From positions 62,228,487 through 62,292,486 of the forward strand of contig NC_080175.1 of assembly GCF_950295315.1 (NCBI RefSeq): a DNA stretch of 64,000 nucleotides, read 5' to 3'. This DNA is from Erinaceus europaeus (lineage: Eukaryota > Chordata > Mammalia > Eulipotyphla > Erinaceidae). Both the position numbers and the translations under genes were made by a program. The notes under the pieces are model-generated. The model was not told where the DNA came from and did not search any database. It saw only the letters and a list, made by a program, of their open reading frames with translations. Shown piece after piece: positions 32,697 to 42,932 of this stretch; positions within the stretch are counted from its first letter, which is position 1; every line of letters starts with the position of its first letter.

Positions 32697-33680
32697 TTCT
32701 TCTTCTTCTAGCGTTTGCCCTTCTTCCATAGCCAGTCAACAGCGTCAGGTTGAGCCTGATGTAAAGTTTCGAGACCTCCTTGGAATCTGGAGAGGTGGCA
32801 GTCGTTCACTATGTGGGTCATAGTCTGTCTGTAGCCGCAGGGGCAGTTCGGGTCGTCTCTGGCTCCACAGCGATGGAACATAGCGGCGCACCGGCCATGG
32901 CCTGTTCGATAGCAATTGAGGAGGGCCCAATCATAACGTGCTAGGTCAAATCCGAGTTGACGCTTGCAGGGGTCTATGATGAGGTGTTTGTTCTTTACCT
33001 CAGCTGACTGCCAACTCGGTTTCCAAGAGTCTGTTACAGAGAAGTTCAGTGTAGGCATAGGGGACCAGATTGGGTGACGAGATGTCAAGCGTTGGACAGG
33101 GTGGGCGAAGATATCCGCGTATATTGGCAGGTCCGGTCGAGCGTAGACGTGGGAAATGAACTTAGATGATGCCGCATCCCGACGAATATCTGGCAGGGCG
33201 ATGTTGCTAAGAACTGGCAGCCATGGAACCAGGGTGGAATGGATGGTTCCAGAAATTATCCTCATGGAGGAATATAATTTGGAATCGACCAAGTGGACAT
33301 GGGGGCTACGGAACCATACTGGGGCACAGTATTCTGCAGTGGAATAGCATAATGCCAAAGATGATGATCGTAGTGTGGAAGCGCTCGCGCCCCATGAGGA
33401 GCTGGCCAGTCTTGCAATGATGTTATTCCTCGCGCCCACCTTTGCTGAAGTTTTTATGAGATGTTTGTGAAATGATAGAGTGTGATCGAGAGTAACGCCA
33501 AGATAGACTGGCTGGGCTTCATGCCGGATTCTCATATCGCCACGCTGCACATTAAGCTCACGCGAGACTGAGGCATGGTGTAGATGGAAAACAGATGATA
33601 CCGTTTTTGCAGTGCTAGGGATTAGTCGCCATTTTTTACAGTAATCAGATATCAGAGACATGTCTTTAGTGTTTCCTCAA
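32697..33680 (-). pseudogene. Vingi retrotransposon, 3' half (RT C-terminal part)
   Basis: 5'-truncated non-LTR element of the jockey/Ingi/Vingi group. The minus-strand frame from 33661 to 32708 is open for 317 codons to its natural stop. Residues 1-60: end of RT (DYCKKWRLIPSTAKTVSSVF, then YLGVTLDHTLSFHKHL). About 75-140: thumb-like ALCYSTAEYCAPVW, MRIISGTIHSTLVPWLPVL. About 265-300: Cys-His motif CGARDDPNCPCGYRQTMTHI then C after four residues. It ends LWKKGKR, with no RNase H domain after the RT, as described for Vingi. A 1-bp loss just upstream of the first Met (near 33662) breaks the frame with the remaining few codons. The tail is (GAA)n-like. It sits inside an old minus-strand L1. Catalytic RT and endonuclease parts are absent, so not autonomous. 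Confidence 0.9.
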
Positions 33681-33847
33681 GGATGTCACTGAAATGCCTA
33701 TAAAACTTAGGTGGAAAAGACTCATATCAATGTTTTCTTTTAAGTATTTAATAGTTTCTGGTCTAATATCCAAGTTCTTGATTCAATTGAAGCTTACTTT
33801 TGTGTACAGTGGAATGTAAAGAACTATTCCAGGCTTCTATGAATAAC

Positions 33848-35740
33848 TACATGCCACCAAGCTAGAGAACCTGGAAGACATGAAAGCATCTTTAGAAACA
33901 TATGACCTTCCAAAATTAAGCTAAGAGGAACTCGTAAACATGAACAGACCAATTACAGCCAAATAAATTGAAATATTTGTCAAGAACCTTCCCAAAAGTG
34001 GAAAGTCCAGGCCAATATGGTCTTACAAATTAATTATACAGAACTTTCAAGGCAGATTCAAAACATTTATATATAAGGCAATATATTAATGTGTCAGACC
34101 ACATAACTAATATACAAAAGTTGGTGGTATTCCTTTATGCAAACACTAAGTCAGAATAAGAAGGCATTCACAAATTATTGCCATTTACTATAGCTGGAAA
34201 AAACAGTTATGAAAAATATCAAAGACACAGCAATACTTCTCTTCATTTTCTATGAAGCCAACATCACCCTGATACCAAAAGCAGACAAGGATATGATAAA
34301 AAAAAAATTACAGAACAAAAACTCTGATGAACAAAGATACTAAGATATTGAACAAAAATTCTATCCAACCAGATACAGCAGTATATATTTTTAAAGTGTA
34401 TGTTACAACCAAGTGGGATTTATCCCATGGATGCAAGGGTTGTTAAATATATGTAAAACAATAAATATAATCCACCACTTCAAAAAAAGAAAAATCAAAG
34501 ACCAAAGGATTATCTCAATAGATGACACAGAAAGCCTTTGACAAAATCCAACATCTCTTCTTGATTAAAACACTGAAAAAATGAGAATAGATGAGAGTAG
34601 GGTAGTAGTGCAGTGGGTTAAGCACAAGTGGCACGAAGTGCAAGGACTGGCATAAGGATCCTGGTTCAAGCCCCCCGCTCCCCACCTGTAAGAAGCGATG
34701 GAGCAGGTCTGCAGGTGTCTTTCTCTCCCCTTCTGTCTTACCCTCTTCTCTCCATTTCTCTCTGTCCTATCCAATGATGACATAAATAACAACAATAGTA
34801 ATAACTATAACAACCATTAAAAAATTAACAAGGGGAACAAAAGGGAAAATTAAAAAAAAAATTTAAATGAGAATAGGTGGAAAATTCCTAAACCTGGCTG
34901 TCCATAAATGGCATGCCTATAGCCAATATCATACTCAATGATGATAAACCGAAAACATTCTCATATAGATCAGATACTAGACAGGGCTACTCATTCTCAC
35001 TGTTACTATTTAATGTAGTGTTGAAGTTCATGCCATAGCAATTAGGTAAGAAAAGAGAATTAAAAGGATACTCTTTGGAAGAGAAGTTAAACTGTCACTA
35101 TCACTATTTGCAGATAATATAATAATATTCATTAAAAAACCTGAAGAATTAGGAATCTCCCAGAATTTTCAAACAATATATTAAGATGTCAGACTTTAAA
35201 ATTAATATATAAAAGTTGGTGGCATATCTCTATACAAACACTAAGTCAAAAGAGGAAATTTAGAAATCAGCCCTATTTACTACAGCTAGAAAAGATAATT
35301 ATCTAGGAATAAACCTAATAAAATAAGTGAAAGATTTGTATAACAAAAACTATAAGTCACTATTCAACAAAATAAAAAAATGCTACAAAAAATGGAAAGA
35401 TAGACCATGTTCATGAATATGATGAATTAATGTCATCAAAATGAAAACTATCCAGTTCTATATACGAATTTAATGTGATACCCATCAAGATCTCACCAAT
35501 TCTCTCTAACAATTTAACAAAAGCTACAAAACTTCATCAGGAACAAGAAAACACTTAGAATCACGAAAACAATTTTGAGGGGGAAAAAAAGAACTGGAGG
35601 CATCACAGTCTCAGAACTTAAACTATATTATGGGACTCTTGAAATCAAAACTGTCTGGTACTGGACAAAATAAATACACTGTGAGTGGAATAGAACAGAG
35701 GGTTCAGATATAAGCTCTCACACCTATGGACATCTAATAT
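33848..35740 (+). pseudogene. L1 ORF2 RT region remnant (inverted arm)
   Basis: Degenerate RT domain: NLPKSGKS-like at 33985, a GCCAACATCACCCTGATACCAAAAGC block at 34255-34280, GGATTTATCCCATGGATGCAAGGGTTG at 34418, AGACAGGGCTACTCA at 34980, TTTGCAGATAATATAATA at 35107 (catalytic FADD altered to FADN), GGCATCACAGTCTCAGAACTTAAACTATATTAT at 35599. Many stops and indels. Confidence 0.9.
34592..34860 (+). mobile_element. Long-type hedgehog SINE in the L1 arm
   Basis: GTAGGGTAGTAGTGCAGTGGGTTAAGC head, GGTTCAAGCCCCCCGCTCCCCACCTG, CT block, AACAACAATAGTAATAAC, AAAGGGAAAATTAAAAAAAAAA tail. TSD AATGAGAATAGATG (near 34580-34593) and AATGAGAATAGGTG (near 34866-34879). Confidence 0.9.
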
Positions 35741-35784
35741 TTGACAAGCAGATTGTTATGAAAGTCTGAGACTCTGTGCTTCTT

Positions 35785-37157
35785 AAGGCACATATGCTAC
35801 CACTTGAACTTTCTGCCAACCCCAGTAACTTTCTTTGGTAATATTGTCAGTCTGTTTTTCATGATTCAGTATGTTTACTTTCATTGCAGATTCCATGATC
35901 ATACTCTTGCTCATTTATACATTGCATATTTTTATTCTTATATTTACTTAACATCTTTGTTAGTGATTAAAGCTTTGTATGCTGTAAATGCTGATTATAT
36001 TTGCTCATTTTTATTTAATTTATATGTGTGCTTATTCATCAGTAGCTAATAAATGGGAGTTAAAATGATTGTAAGGTACAATCGGTCAGCCTTTTCCTAG
36101 ATTGTTTCTGTGTTTGGTGGTAAACAGTAGCTTTGAGGTAAGAGTTTTAATTTTCAATAAACTTTTTATTGGATATTTGTTGTAGCTTTGGGGCATAAAG
36201 AGTAAATTAAGTATTTTCCTTTATGAAATTTCAGTGCAATTGTAGAGATAGAAAAATAAATGTACATTCACACAACATTAAGAAATGTTTTACCAACAAC
36301 AATCTACAAATAAATGCAAATTGATACAGTGAAAATTGAGAACATATGTGCTAAGAATAAAGAAATGGGTAATTGAATGGAACTTTTCAAGGGAGGAAAA
36401 TTGCAGATAATAAAATGCACATGGCTTCAAAATTTTCATATCTTTTCCAGTAATTTTATGCATCTATGAATGATATGTCTTTGCATATATTGGAACAAGC
36501 TACATATTGCTAAACATATTTTTATAATTTTGTTTAGTACTTAAGGACTTGATGTGTTATAAATAATAATAAATATTATATTCAGCATTCCTTTATGAGA
36601 AGTTGAAAGTGAGAGTTGGAAAGAATTAATGAATTCCCTTGCCAGCCTTCAGTGCAGGCCACAGCTCATAATCCAGTTATGCCTTCCTATTCTTCTGTCC
36701 CACACTACTTCAGAAATTTAGTTTCAGAGGTAGAGAAAATTGTGGAAGTAGCAGTAGTATTATGAAGTTATCAAATGAATAATAGCCACAAAATAAGAAC
36801 CGAACTGCTTATTTTCACTTCATAAAATATACATAATAATCTAGTTGTCATTATTATTGTTTGATGTTCATTTTAAGTGGGGGAAAAAGAACTTCAATTT
36901 GAGTGGAATACTTTAGTAAAATATTCTGAATACTTTCTAGATATAGTGTGATTTCTTTTTTCCTCCGAGGATTTACAGTAATTTCCTAGGAGTAGTTTCT
37001 ATCTTTCTCCCTCCAGCAGTGCCCAGTACTCATTACTCATGCCAAGTGAAACAAGAAGGGACAGTTATTTGTGATGATACCTTTTTGTAATCTCCTGTAT
37101 CTGTGTGTAATTTACCTCCTAGCTTTCCACCAGTTAGATTCTCAATTATTCCATTCA
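35785..37157. other. AT-rich spacer
   Basis: Holds copy 2 of the 55-bp repeat (36091-36145). The 81-codon frame at 35804-36049 has no recognisable family. Nothing else found. Confidence 0.55.
36091..36145. repeat. 55-bp direct repeat, copy 2
   Basis: CTTTTCCTAGATTGTTTCTG...GTAAACAGTAGCTTTGAGGTAAGAGT, 4 mismatches to 30181-30235, 5.9 kb away in the same orientation. Confidence 0.85.
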
Positions 37158-37292
37158 GGGCAGGGGATAGATAGCATAATGGTTATGCAAAGAGACTGGA
37201 GTGCCTGAGGCTCCAAAGTCCCAGATTCAATCTTCACACCACCATAAGCCAGAGTTTAGGAGTGGTCTGGTTAAAAAGAAAAAAAAAAAAGA
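37158..37292 (+). mobile_element. CCAGAGCACTG-type SINE, plus orientation
   Basis: GGGCAGGGGATAGATAGCATAATGGTTATGCAAAGAGACTGGAGTGCCTGAGGCTCCAAAGTCCC...AGGAGTGGTCTGGTTAAAAAG with A-rich tail. It shows the family's true orientation: tRNA-like head first, A-tail last. Confidence 0.9.
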
Positions 37293-37299
37293 AAAAGAA

Positions 37300-37482
37300 A
37301 AATTTTTCCCATTTTGTTGCCCTTGTAGTTGTTATTATTGTCATTGATGTTGTTGTTGTTGGATAAGACAGAAATGGAGAGAGGAGGGGAAGAGAGTGGG
37401 TGAGAGAAAGATAGACACCTGCAGAACTGCTTCACCTCCAATGAAGTGAGCCCCCTGCAGATGGGAAGCCAGGGCTCCAGGA
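37300..37482 (-). mobile_element. Long-type SINE, head missing
   Basis: CCCATTTTGTTGCCCTTGTAG, TTGTTGTTGTTGGATAAGACAGAAATGGAGAGAGGAGGGGAAG, CCCCTGCAGATGGGAAGCC; stops before the tRNA-like head. Confidence 0.85.
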
Positions 37483-37519
37483 GACTTTCATTTCCACAAG
37501 ATTAAGGTGACCTCAAAAT

Positions 37520-37705
37520 GGCAGGATAATCCATTGATGGGCATAGAGGAAAAGTCATGTGGGAAGGTGACTGTTTTCCCATGTATGCTACTAGGGTTCA
37601 AGCACCAGCCCCACTGCACTAGTAAAGTTCCAGTGCTGTCGTGTCTCCCCCTTCCTCCCTCATATCTGAGTCTCTTTCACTCTGAAAAAAAACAAAATAA
37701 AACAA
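37520..37705 (+). mobile_element. Old tRNA-type SINE
   Basis: TATGCTACTAGGGTTCAAGCACCAGCCCCACTGCACTAGTAAAGTTCCAGTGCTGTCGTGTCTC...TCACTCTGAAAAAAAACAAAATAAAAC. Same older family as 16075-16268. Confidence 0.65.
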
Positions 37706-38046
37706 GTTCCAAAATAGCAGACCAGAGCATTGAAAACCTGGTGATGACAAAAGAAAAGAAAGGAAAAGGCAGGGGAGGATAGTAGAAGAGAGAGAAAGAA
37801 AAGAGCAACAATTCAGGATAGTGTATTAATGTTTTACTTTCTTAATGAATTACTTTCATAAACCAAAAAAAAAATAAATTTAATTATGTTTTCCTTCCCT
37901 TGGTGCACTAAGCAACTCTTTTCACAGATAAAAATTCTCTTAACTCAGGATAAATAAATTTCTTTTCTCCCTAAATCACAGCTTCCTCCACTATGGACAG
38001 TGAAAAAAAGGAAAAAGGTGGTTTATTGGTTTTGTTTCTAATTTTT

Positions 38047-38308
38047 TTAAATGTTTATTTATTTTTATTTTCCCTTTTGTTGCCCTTTTTATTGTTGTTA
38101 TAGTTATTATTGATGTTATTGATGTCGACCTTGCTAGATATAGGATAGAGAGAAATGGAGACAGGAGGAGAAGACAGAGAGGGAAAAAGAAAGATAGACA
38201 ACTGCAGACCTGCTTCACCACTTGTGAAGCAACTCCTCTGCAGGTGGGGAGCTGGGGGCTCGAACCAGGATGCTTAAGCTGGTTTTTTGCGCTTCACACC
38301 ATGTGCAC
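38047..38308 (-). mobile_element. Long-type hedgehog SINE with TSD
   Basis: TSD TTTTGTTTCTAATTTTT (38030-38046) and TTTTGTTTCTGATTTTT (38309-38325). Tail ATGTTTATTTATTTTTATTTTCCC, body, CTCTGCAGGTGGGGAGCTGGGGGCTCGAACC, head ending CACACCATGTGCAC (slightly 5'-truncated). Confidence 0.93.
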
Positions 38309-38325
38309 TTTTGTTTCTGATTTTT

Positions 38326-39137
38326 AACTCGCAGTAAAGTGTTTTGGCTTGGCCACTAACAGTAATTGTCTATTTCAAAGACATGCAGCTATTTTAATAA
38401 TGTCTAGGTATTTGAATGGCTATGTGAACAATTTTGGTGTCTCCCTTCTACCTCCCTCACGTGATATTTATATCCCTAGGAATCCCATAGCTTGGATAGC
38501 AGTAAAGGGGAAATATGGAACAGAAAAAAAAAAACATAATAAGGTAAGGTGATAGCTTTGTGTTAAGAAGCATCATATCTGTTATGAAGTACAAAACACG
38601 TCTCAGTCTCTTATATGTTCAATCAGAAATACATCTTAATTTAGATTGTAAAAAAATTATATATATATATATATATGTAGGTAGGTATGCCTGGCAAGGA
38701 AGGGTTAGAAAAACTATTTTCTGTAGTGTACCAAATTATAGTGATAATAAAATTTGATGCAATTTGATGTATTTCAAGATATGACTTATATTAATTTCAA
38801 GTTAGTAGGCTTCTCCCCGAAAATGTTTTCCCATTTTGTTATTGTTAATGTGGTCAGATATGTAATGATAATGAACAAAATATTTTATATACTAGAATGT
38901 ACATTTCACATGTTTAACTCTTGAAAATAATGACTAGCAAGTTTCTATTTCAGAGGTCACTAAGGCCATCTTGAAAGTACCATCTGGGTCATAACTTTAC
39001 TTTTTTTCAGTACTCTCTTCCTTGTTATATCATGCATTGATTGACTGTTAATGTGGCAAAGAAGATAAAGAATATCAGAAACTCAAAACAATTCAGGGTA
39101 GCTTCCTCCTTAAGAACGCTAAAAAGAAAAAAAAAAA
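38326..39137. other. AT-rich spacer with (TA)n
   Basis: (AT) microsatellite 38656-38677. Otherwise nothing recognised. Confidence 0.55.
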
Positions 39138-39425
39138 GGATCTGGTGGTAGCATAGCGGGTGAAGTGCAGGTGGCACAAAGCACAATGGCCAGCTTAAGC
39201 TCAGTCTGAGCCCCCAGCTCCTCACCTGCAGGGGAGTTGCTTCACAGGCAGTGAAGCAGGTCTGCAGGTGTCTATCATTCTCTCCCCCTCTCTGTCTTCC
39301 CCTCCTCTCTCCATTTCTCTCTGTCCTATCTAACAACGACGACATCAGTAACAACAACAATAATAACTACAACAACAATAAAAAAACAAGGGCAACAAAA
39401 GGAAAAATAAATAAATAATTTAAAA
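39138..39425 (+). mobile_element. Long-type hedgehog SINE
   Basis: GGATCTGGTGGTAGCATAGCGGGTGAAGTGC head, CACCTGCAGGGGAGTTGCTTCACAGGCAGTGAAGCAGG, CT block, AACAACGACGACATCAGTAACAACAAC, (AAAT) tail. Confidence 0.93.
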
Positions 39426-40165
39426 AAGGAAGATAGGAAGGAAATGGAGGAAGAAAAAGAGGCATGAAATTCTCTACAGAGATAATACAACCATCAAGTT
39501 AAGATCATTGAAGAGCAACCAAATTACTGCACTTCTTATTTTGACTAGTATGTCATGGTTGATAAACATAGATCTAATCTTGAATCTTAGTTGCCTATGA
39601 AATAACATAAAGTAACACAAGTGTATTCTCATTAAAGAAGTAATAAAAATTAATTCTCAAGAAATAAGTGTGACTGTGTTTTATAAACGTAGTTCTAAAT
39701 TCTATTAATTAAGGTAGCATAAGGTATGTGCAATATGTAGTTAGAAAATTAGCTTTGCTGAGATTGTCACATATTTCTAGTATAAAAGCATAGCTCTTAG
39801 AAGAGAAATATTTCAACATTCCTACACTTGCCTTTTCATGAACATCTTATTTGCCTTATTATTTTTTTTAAGAGAGATTATTTAACTCACTTCACCTACT
39901 TTACAGGTCTTTCAGTCTAGTGTCTTGATCCTTTAAATATAGGTCACTTACCATTCTTACTGCACCCTCTGGTGGTCATTTCTGTATCTGTCTTAGTTGA
40001 TTAATTAAAATAATTGCATATAATTACATATTCTTTAGTACAGGGAAGTTTCTGAGGGGAAATGATAGATGGCTCAATTCTAGACAATAGAAACAGAAGC
40101 AAGTTCTGCTGGAAAGTTTTCAATCATCATTTTCTTAATCACAGAACTGAGCTATAGGAAAATGT
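39426..40165. other. Spacer, nothing recognised
   Basis: AT-rich, no repeat diagnostics, no credible frame. Confidence 0.5.
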
Positions 40166-40171
40166 TATCAC

Positions 40172-40792
40172 TTTTTTTTTTTCTTTTTTTCCTCCAGGGT
40201 TATCTCTGGAACTTGGTAACTGCAGTACGAATCCATTGCTCTGGTGGCCATTTTTTCCCCATTGTTATTATTATTGCTGTTGTAGTTGGATATGACAGAG
40301 ATAAATTGAAAGAGGAAGGGAAGACAGAGCAGAGGAGAGAAAAATAAGACAATTGCTGTCCTGCTTCACTGCTTGTGATGCGACCCCCTGCAGGTGGGGA
40401 ACCAAAGCTCAGGTCTGGTATTCTCTTTTTTAAAATATTTATTTATTTATTCCCTTTTGTTGCCCTTGTTGTTTCATTGTTGTAGTTATTATTGTTGTCC
40501 TCGTTGTTGGATAGGACAGAGAGAAATGGAGAGAGGAGGGGAAGGCAGAGAGGGGGAAAGAAAGACACCTGAAGACCTGCTTCACTGTCTGTGAAGGGAC
40601 TCCCCTGCAGGTGGGGAGCCGCCATGGCTCCAACTAGGATCCTTAATGCTGGTCCTTGTGCTTTGTGCCACGTGCACTTAACCCACAGCACTACGACCCC
40701 CAACTCCCAGATCTGATACTCTTGCAGGGGTCCTTGGGCTACAGGCTATGTGATCTTAACCCAGTGCACTACTCCCGAACCCCCATTTCTTA
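40172..40792 (-). mobile_element. Long-type SINE interrupted by another SINE
   Basis: 3' domain CTCCAGGGTTATCTCTGGAACTTGG...CGAATCCATTGCTCTGG at 40193, body to GGTGGGGAACC at 40402, then the inner SINE, then the head (CTTAACCCAGTGCACTACTCCCGAACCCCC) at about 40750-40785. Older than the inserted copy. Confidence 0.88.
40426..40707 (-). mobile_element. Inner SINE nested in a SINE
   Basis: Complete long-type copy from (ATTT) tail to head GCACTACGACCCCCAACTCC. Flanks CAGGTCTGGTATTCTC (40410-40425) and CAGATCTGATACTCTT (40708-40723) are a diverged TSD, 12/16. Confidence 0.88.
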
Positions 40793-40859
40793 TTTTAAAA
40801 TGCATTAATATTATTATTGATTTGTGGTCTTTGTTGATTTTTATGTCATATTTTACATA

Positions 40860-41115
40860 AATCCTGTTGTTATTATTTGTTTGTTATTAGTCTTCAGGCA
40901 TTCACTGTACTGGGCCAACATACTGAATTAGAAAGAATGAAAGAGGTAAGAGAGAAAGACCACAATACACCAAGTTTTCCTAAGTGTGGTGGAGAGATTA
41001 CTTAAATATGTGCACAGCAAGTCAGGCACCTCCCCAGGTGAGCTATCTTTCTGGCCCTGTTGTTACCACTGCTTACCAGGTAACACTTGAAGTCATGAAA
41101 AAAAAAAAAAAAAAG
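40860..41115 (-). repeat. Old SINE remnant and poly(A)
   Basis: TTGTTATTAGTCTTCAGGCATTCACTGTACTGGGCC...AAAGAATGAAAGAGGTAAGAGAGAAAGACC...GTCAGGCACCTCCCCAGGTGAGCTATCTTTCTGGCCC resembles a minus-strand old SINE. A16-17 run at 41098-41114. Confidence 0.55.
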
Positions 41116-41347
41116 GAAGATTGAAGACATGAGACAACATTAATTTTTTTCACATAATAAATCACACTTTGAAGTTCATGTCTGCAGTCATTTGTCATTC
41201 TGTTTGTTCATTCAGCGCCTGACTTGCCTTATGTGATCTCAGAGACTTCTCTACATTTTGAAGAAGAGCCTAATCTGAACATGTCTTATGCTCTCTTCCC
41301 TAGACTTTCTTGTGTGGGGGACATTTCTCTATTTCTACAAAATTGGA

Positions 41348-41642
41348 AGGGCTGGGCGGTAGAGGACCGGTTTAAGCACACATAGTAGTAATAAGGGCAA
41401 GAACACACACAAGGATCCAGGTTCAAGCCCCCGCCCTTGGCTCCAGATCTGCAAGGGGTCGCTTCAAAAATGGCGAAGCTGGTATGAAGGTGTCTTCTCT
41501 ATCTTCTCCTCCTCTCTCAATTTCTCTGTTCTATCTTATAAAAAACAAAAAAACAAACAAACAAAAAGGCCTTCAGGAGCAATGGATTTGTAGTATAGGC
41601 TTGAAGCCCCAGCGATAACCCTGGAGGAAATAAAATAAATTT
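41348..41642 (+). mobile_element. Long-type hedgehog SINE
   Basis: GGGCTGGGCGGTAGAGGACCGGTTTAAGC head, GGTTCAAGCCCCCGCC, 3' domain CCTTCAGGAGCAATGGATTTG...CCCCAGCGATAACCCTGGAGG, tail AAATAAAATAAAT. Confidence 0.92.
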
Positions 41643-42698
41643 AAAAGCAATTCTGTGTGTCAAATTATAAAAGTAAGTCAGTGTATGTGTATACCATTAT
41701 CTGAAATATGCCATATGTTTTCTCAAACTGAATGATATCTGTATTTAAATTAATGGCTTATGTGAATTATAAATTTGTACTTTTTAAAAATGATTTTATT
41801 CCCACACAAGTTCAAGCAGTCAAATTTAAAATTTTACATATTTCAAATATACGTGAATAGATAACTTAAAACATGAATGCTTAAGTCATTATTTTTTTAA
41901 ACTTTCACATTATGTCTAATGTTGATTTTACTGTGATTATTAGGTGTCTTTTGGCAATCTAGACCTCCAGGTTTTTCCTCCTACTGAAAGTCTGTCCTTA
42001 TTATTTTCCTAATATAGCAATTATGTTGCATATTTGAAGTTTAATCTTGTTAAATTTTATTCTCAAATATATGTTTTAGGAAAATTCATTCATGTTGTAA
42101 AACTACATATGAATTTGCCTTTACTCTAATACTTAACATTATATGGTATTAATCTCATGGCTCATTGATAAAAATGTGGTGAGAATGACCCTGGGAATCA
42201 TACCTTTTCAAGTTACATATCTAGAAATAACAAAGAGGTCACCACTTTTCATTTTCTCTAAAATTAAGGCAAAATAAGACCTTTACATCAATTCTTATTT
42301 ATTAGTGAAATGTTGCCCTATATATCCAATTTAGCATTCTATACCATGCCGTTCTTTGGTGTGTTGACTCTATGTACTTAGAGATTAAATTGATGAAGCA
42401 TTCAAAGATGCTTGGAAAACATGTAATTAAACTAGAATAATCCACACAAACAAAACGATTCATGAAACAAACAAACAAAAAAAAACAATTCAATTATATT
42501 AAATCTGTATTAGAAGGACCATCCAGGTTTCTAATAATGTGCATTTAATTTGTTTTCAAATTTAGGCTGATGTTAAGGTTTTCAATATCCTGAATATAAT
42601 TCTGATTTGTGGTTACATACAGAACAAGTTAAGAACAATTTAATGGACTAAATATGTCTTTTATGATATTTTTAGATACCAAGCATTATTATCACATT
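41643..42698. other. AT-rich spacer holding one arm of an inverted duplication
   Basis: Contains 41897-42031, whose reverse complement lies at 55507-55641. Otherwise unassigned. Confidence 0.6.
41897..42031 (+). repeat. 135-bp inverted duplication, arm 1
   Basis: TTAAACTTTCACATTATGTC...GGTGTCTTTTGGCAATCTAG...AATATAGCAATTATGTTGCAT. Reverse complement of 55507-55641 with about 5 differences. Not a SINE, L1 3' UTR or Vingi by any motif I know. Confidence 0.9.
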
Positions 42699-42714
42699 TA
42701 TAAAGTACATCCCC

Positions 42715-42916
42715 TTTTAAATCTCTTATGTATTATTGGACAGAGATAGGGAGAAATTGAGAAGGGAGTGGAGGTAGAGAAAGAGACAGAGACACCTGCA
42801 ATCCTGCTTCACCACACATGAAGCTTCCCCCTTGCAGGTGGAGACTAGAGGCTTGAACTCGGGTCCTTGTACACTGTTATATGTACAAGTAACCAGGAGC
42901 CCTACCACCTGATTCC
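42715..42916 (-). mobile_element. ERI-type SINE with TSD
   Basis: TSD TATAAAGTACATCCCC (42699-42714) and TATAAAATACATTCCA (42917-42932), 13/16. Body GGACAGAGATAGGGAGAAATTGAG, core CCTTGCAGGTGGAGAC, head GGAGCCCTACCACCTGATTCC. Confidence 0.9.
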
Positions 42917-42932
42917 TATAAAATACATTCCA

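Larger units (their letters stand above)
31629..35784 (-). mobile_element. Older twin-primed L1 split by Vingi and a SINE
   Basis: TSD CTGTGCTTCTT at 31629-31639 and 35774-35784. 31640-33845 reads as L1 on the minus strand: 3' end TTCTTTTTTGGGGAGGAGTAATGGTTTACAGT, then ORF2 end CACTCATGTGTTGTTGGACACTTAGGTTGC, then GTATTTAATAGTTTCTGGTCTAATATCCA. 33848-35773 reads as ORF2 on the plus strand, from the pre-RT region (CCACCAAGCTAGAGAACCTGGAAGAC) to TATGGACATCTAATATTTGACAAG. The arms meet in L1 order with a gap of roughly 110-120 bp. This is a twin-priming inversion. It was later hit by Vingi (32697-33680) and a SINE (34592-34860). Confidence 0.92.
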
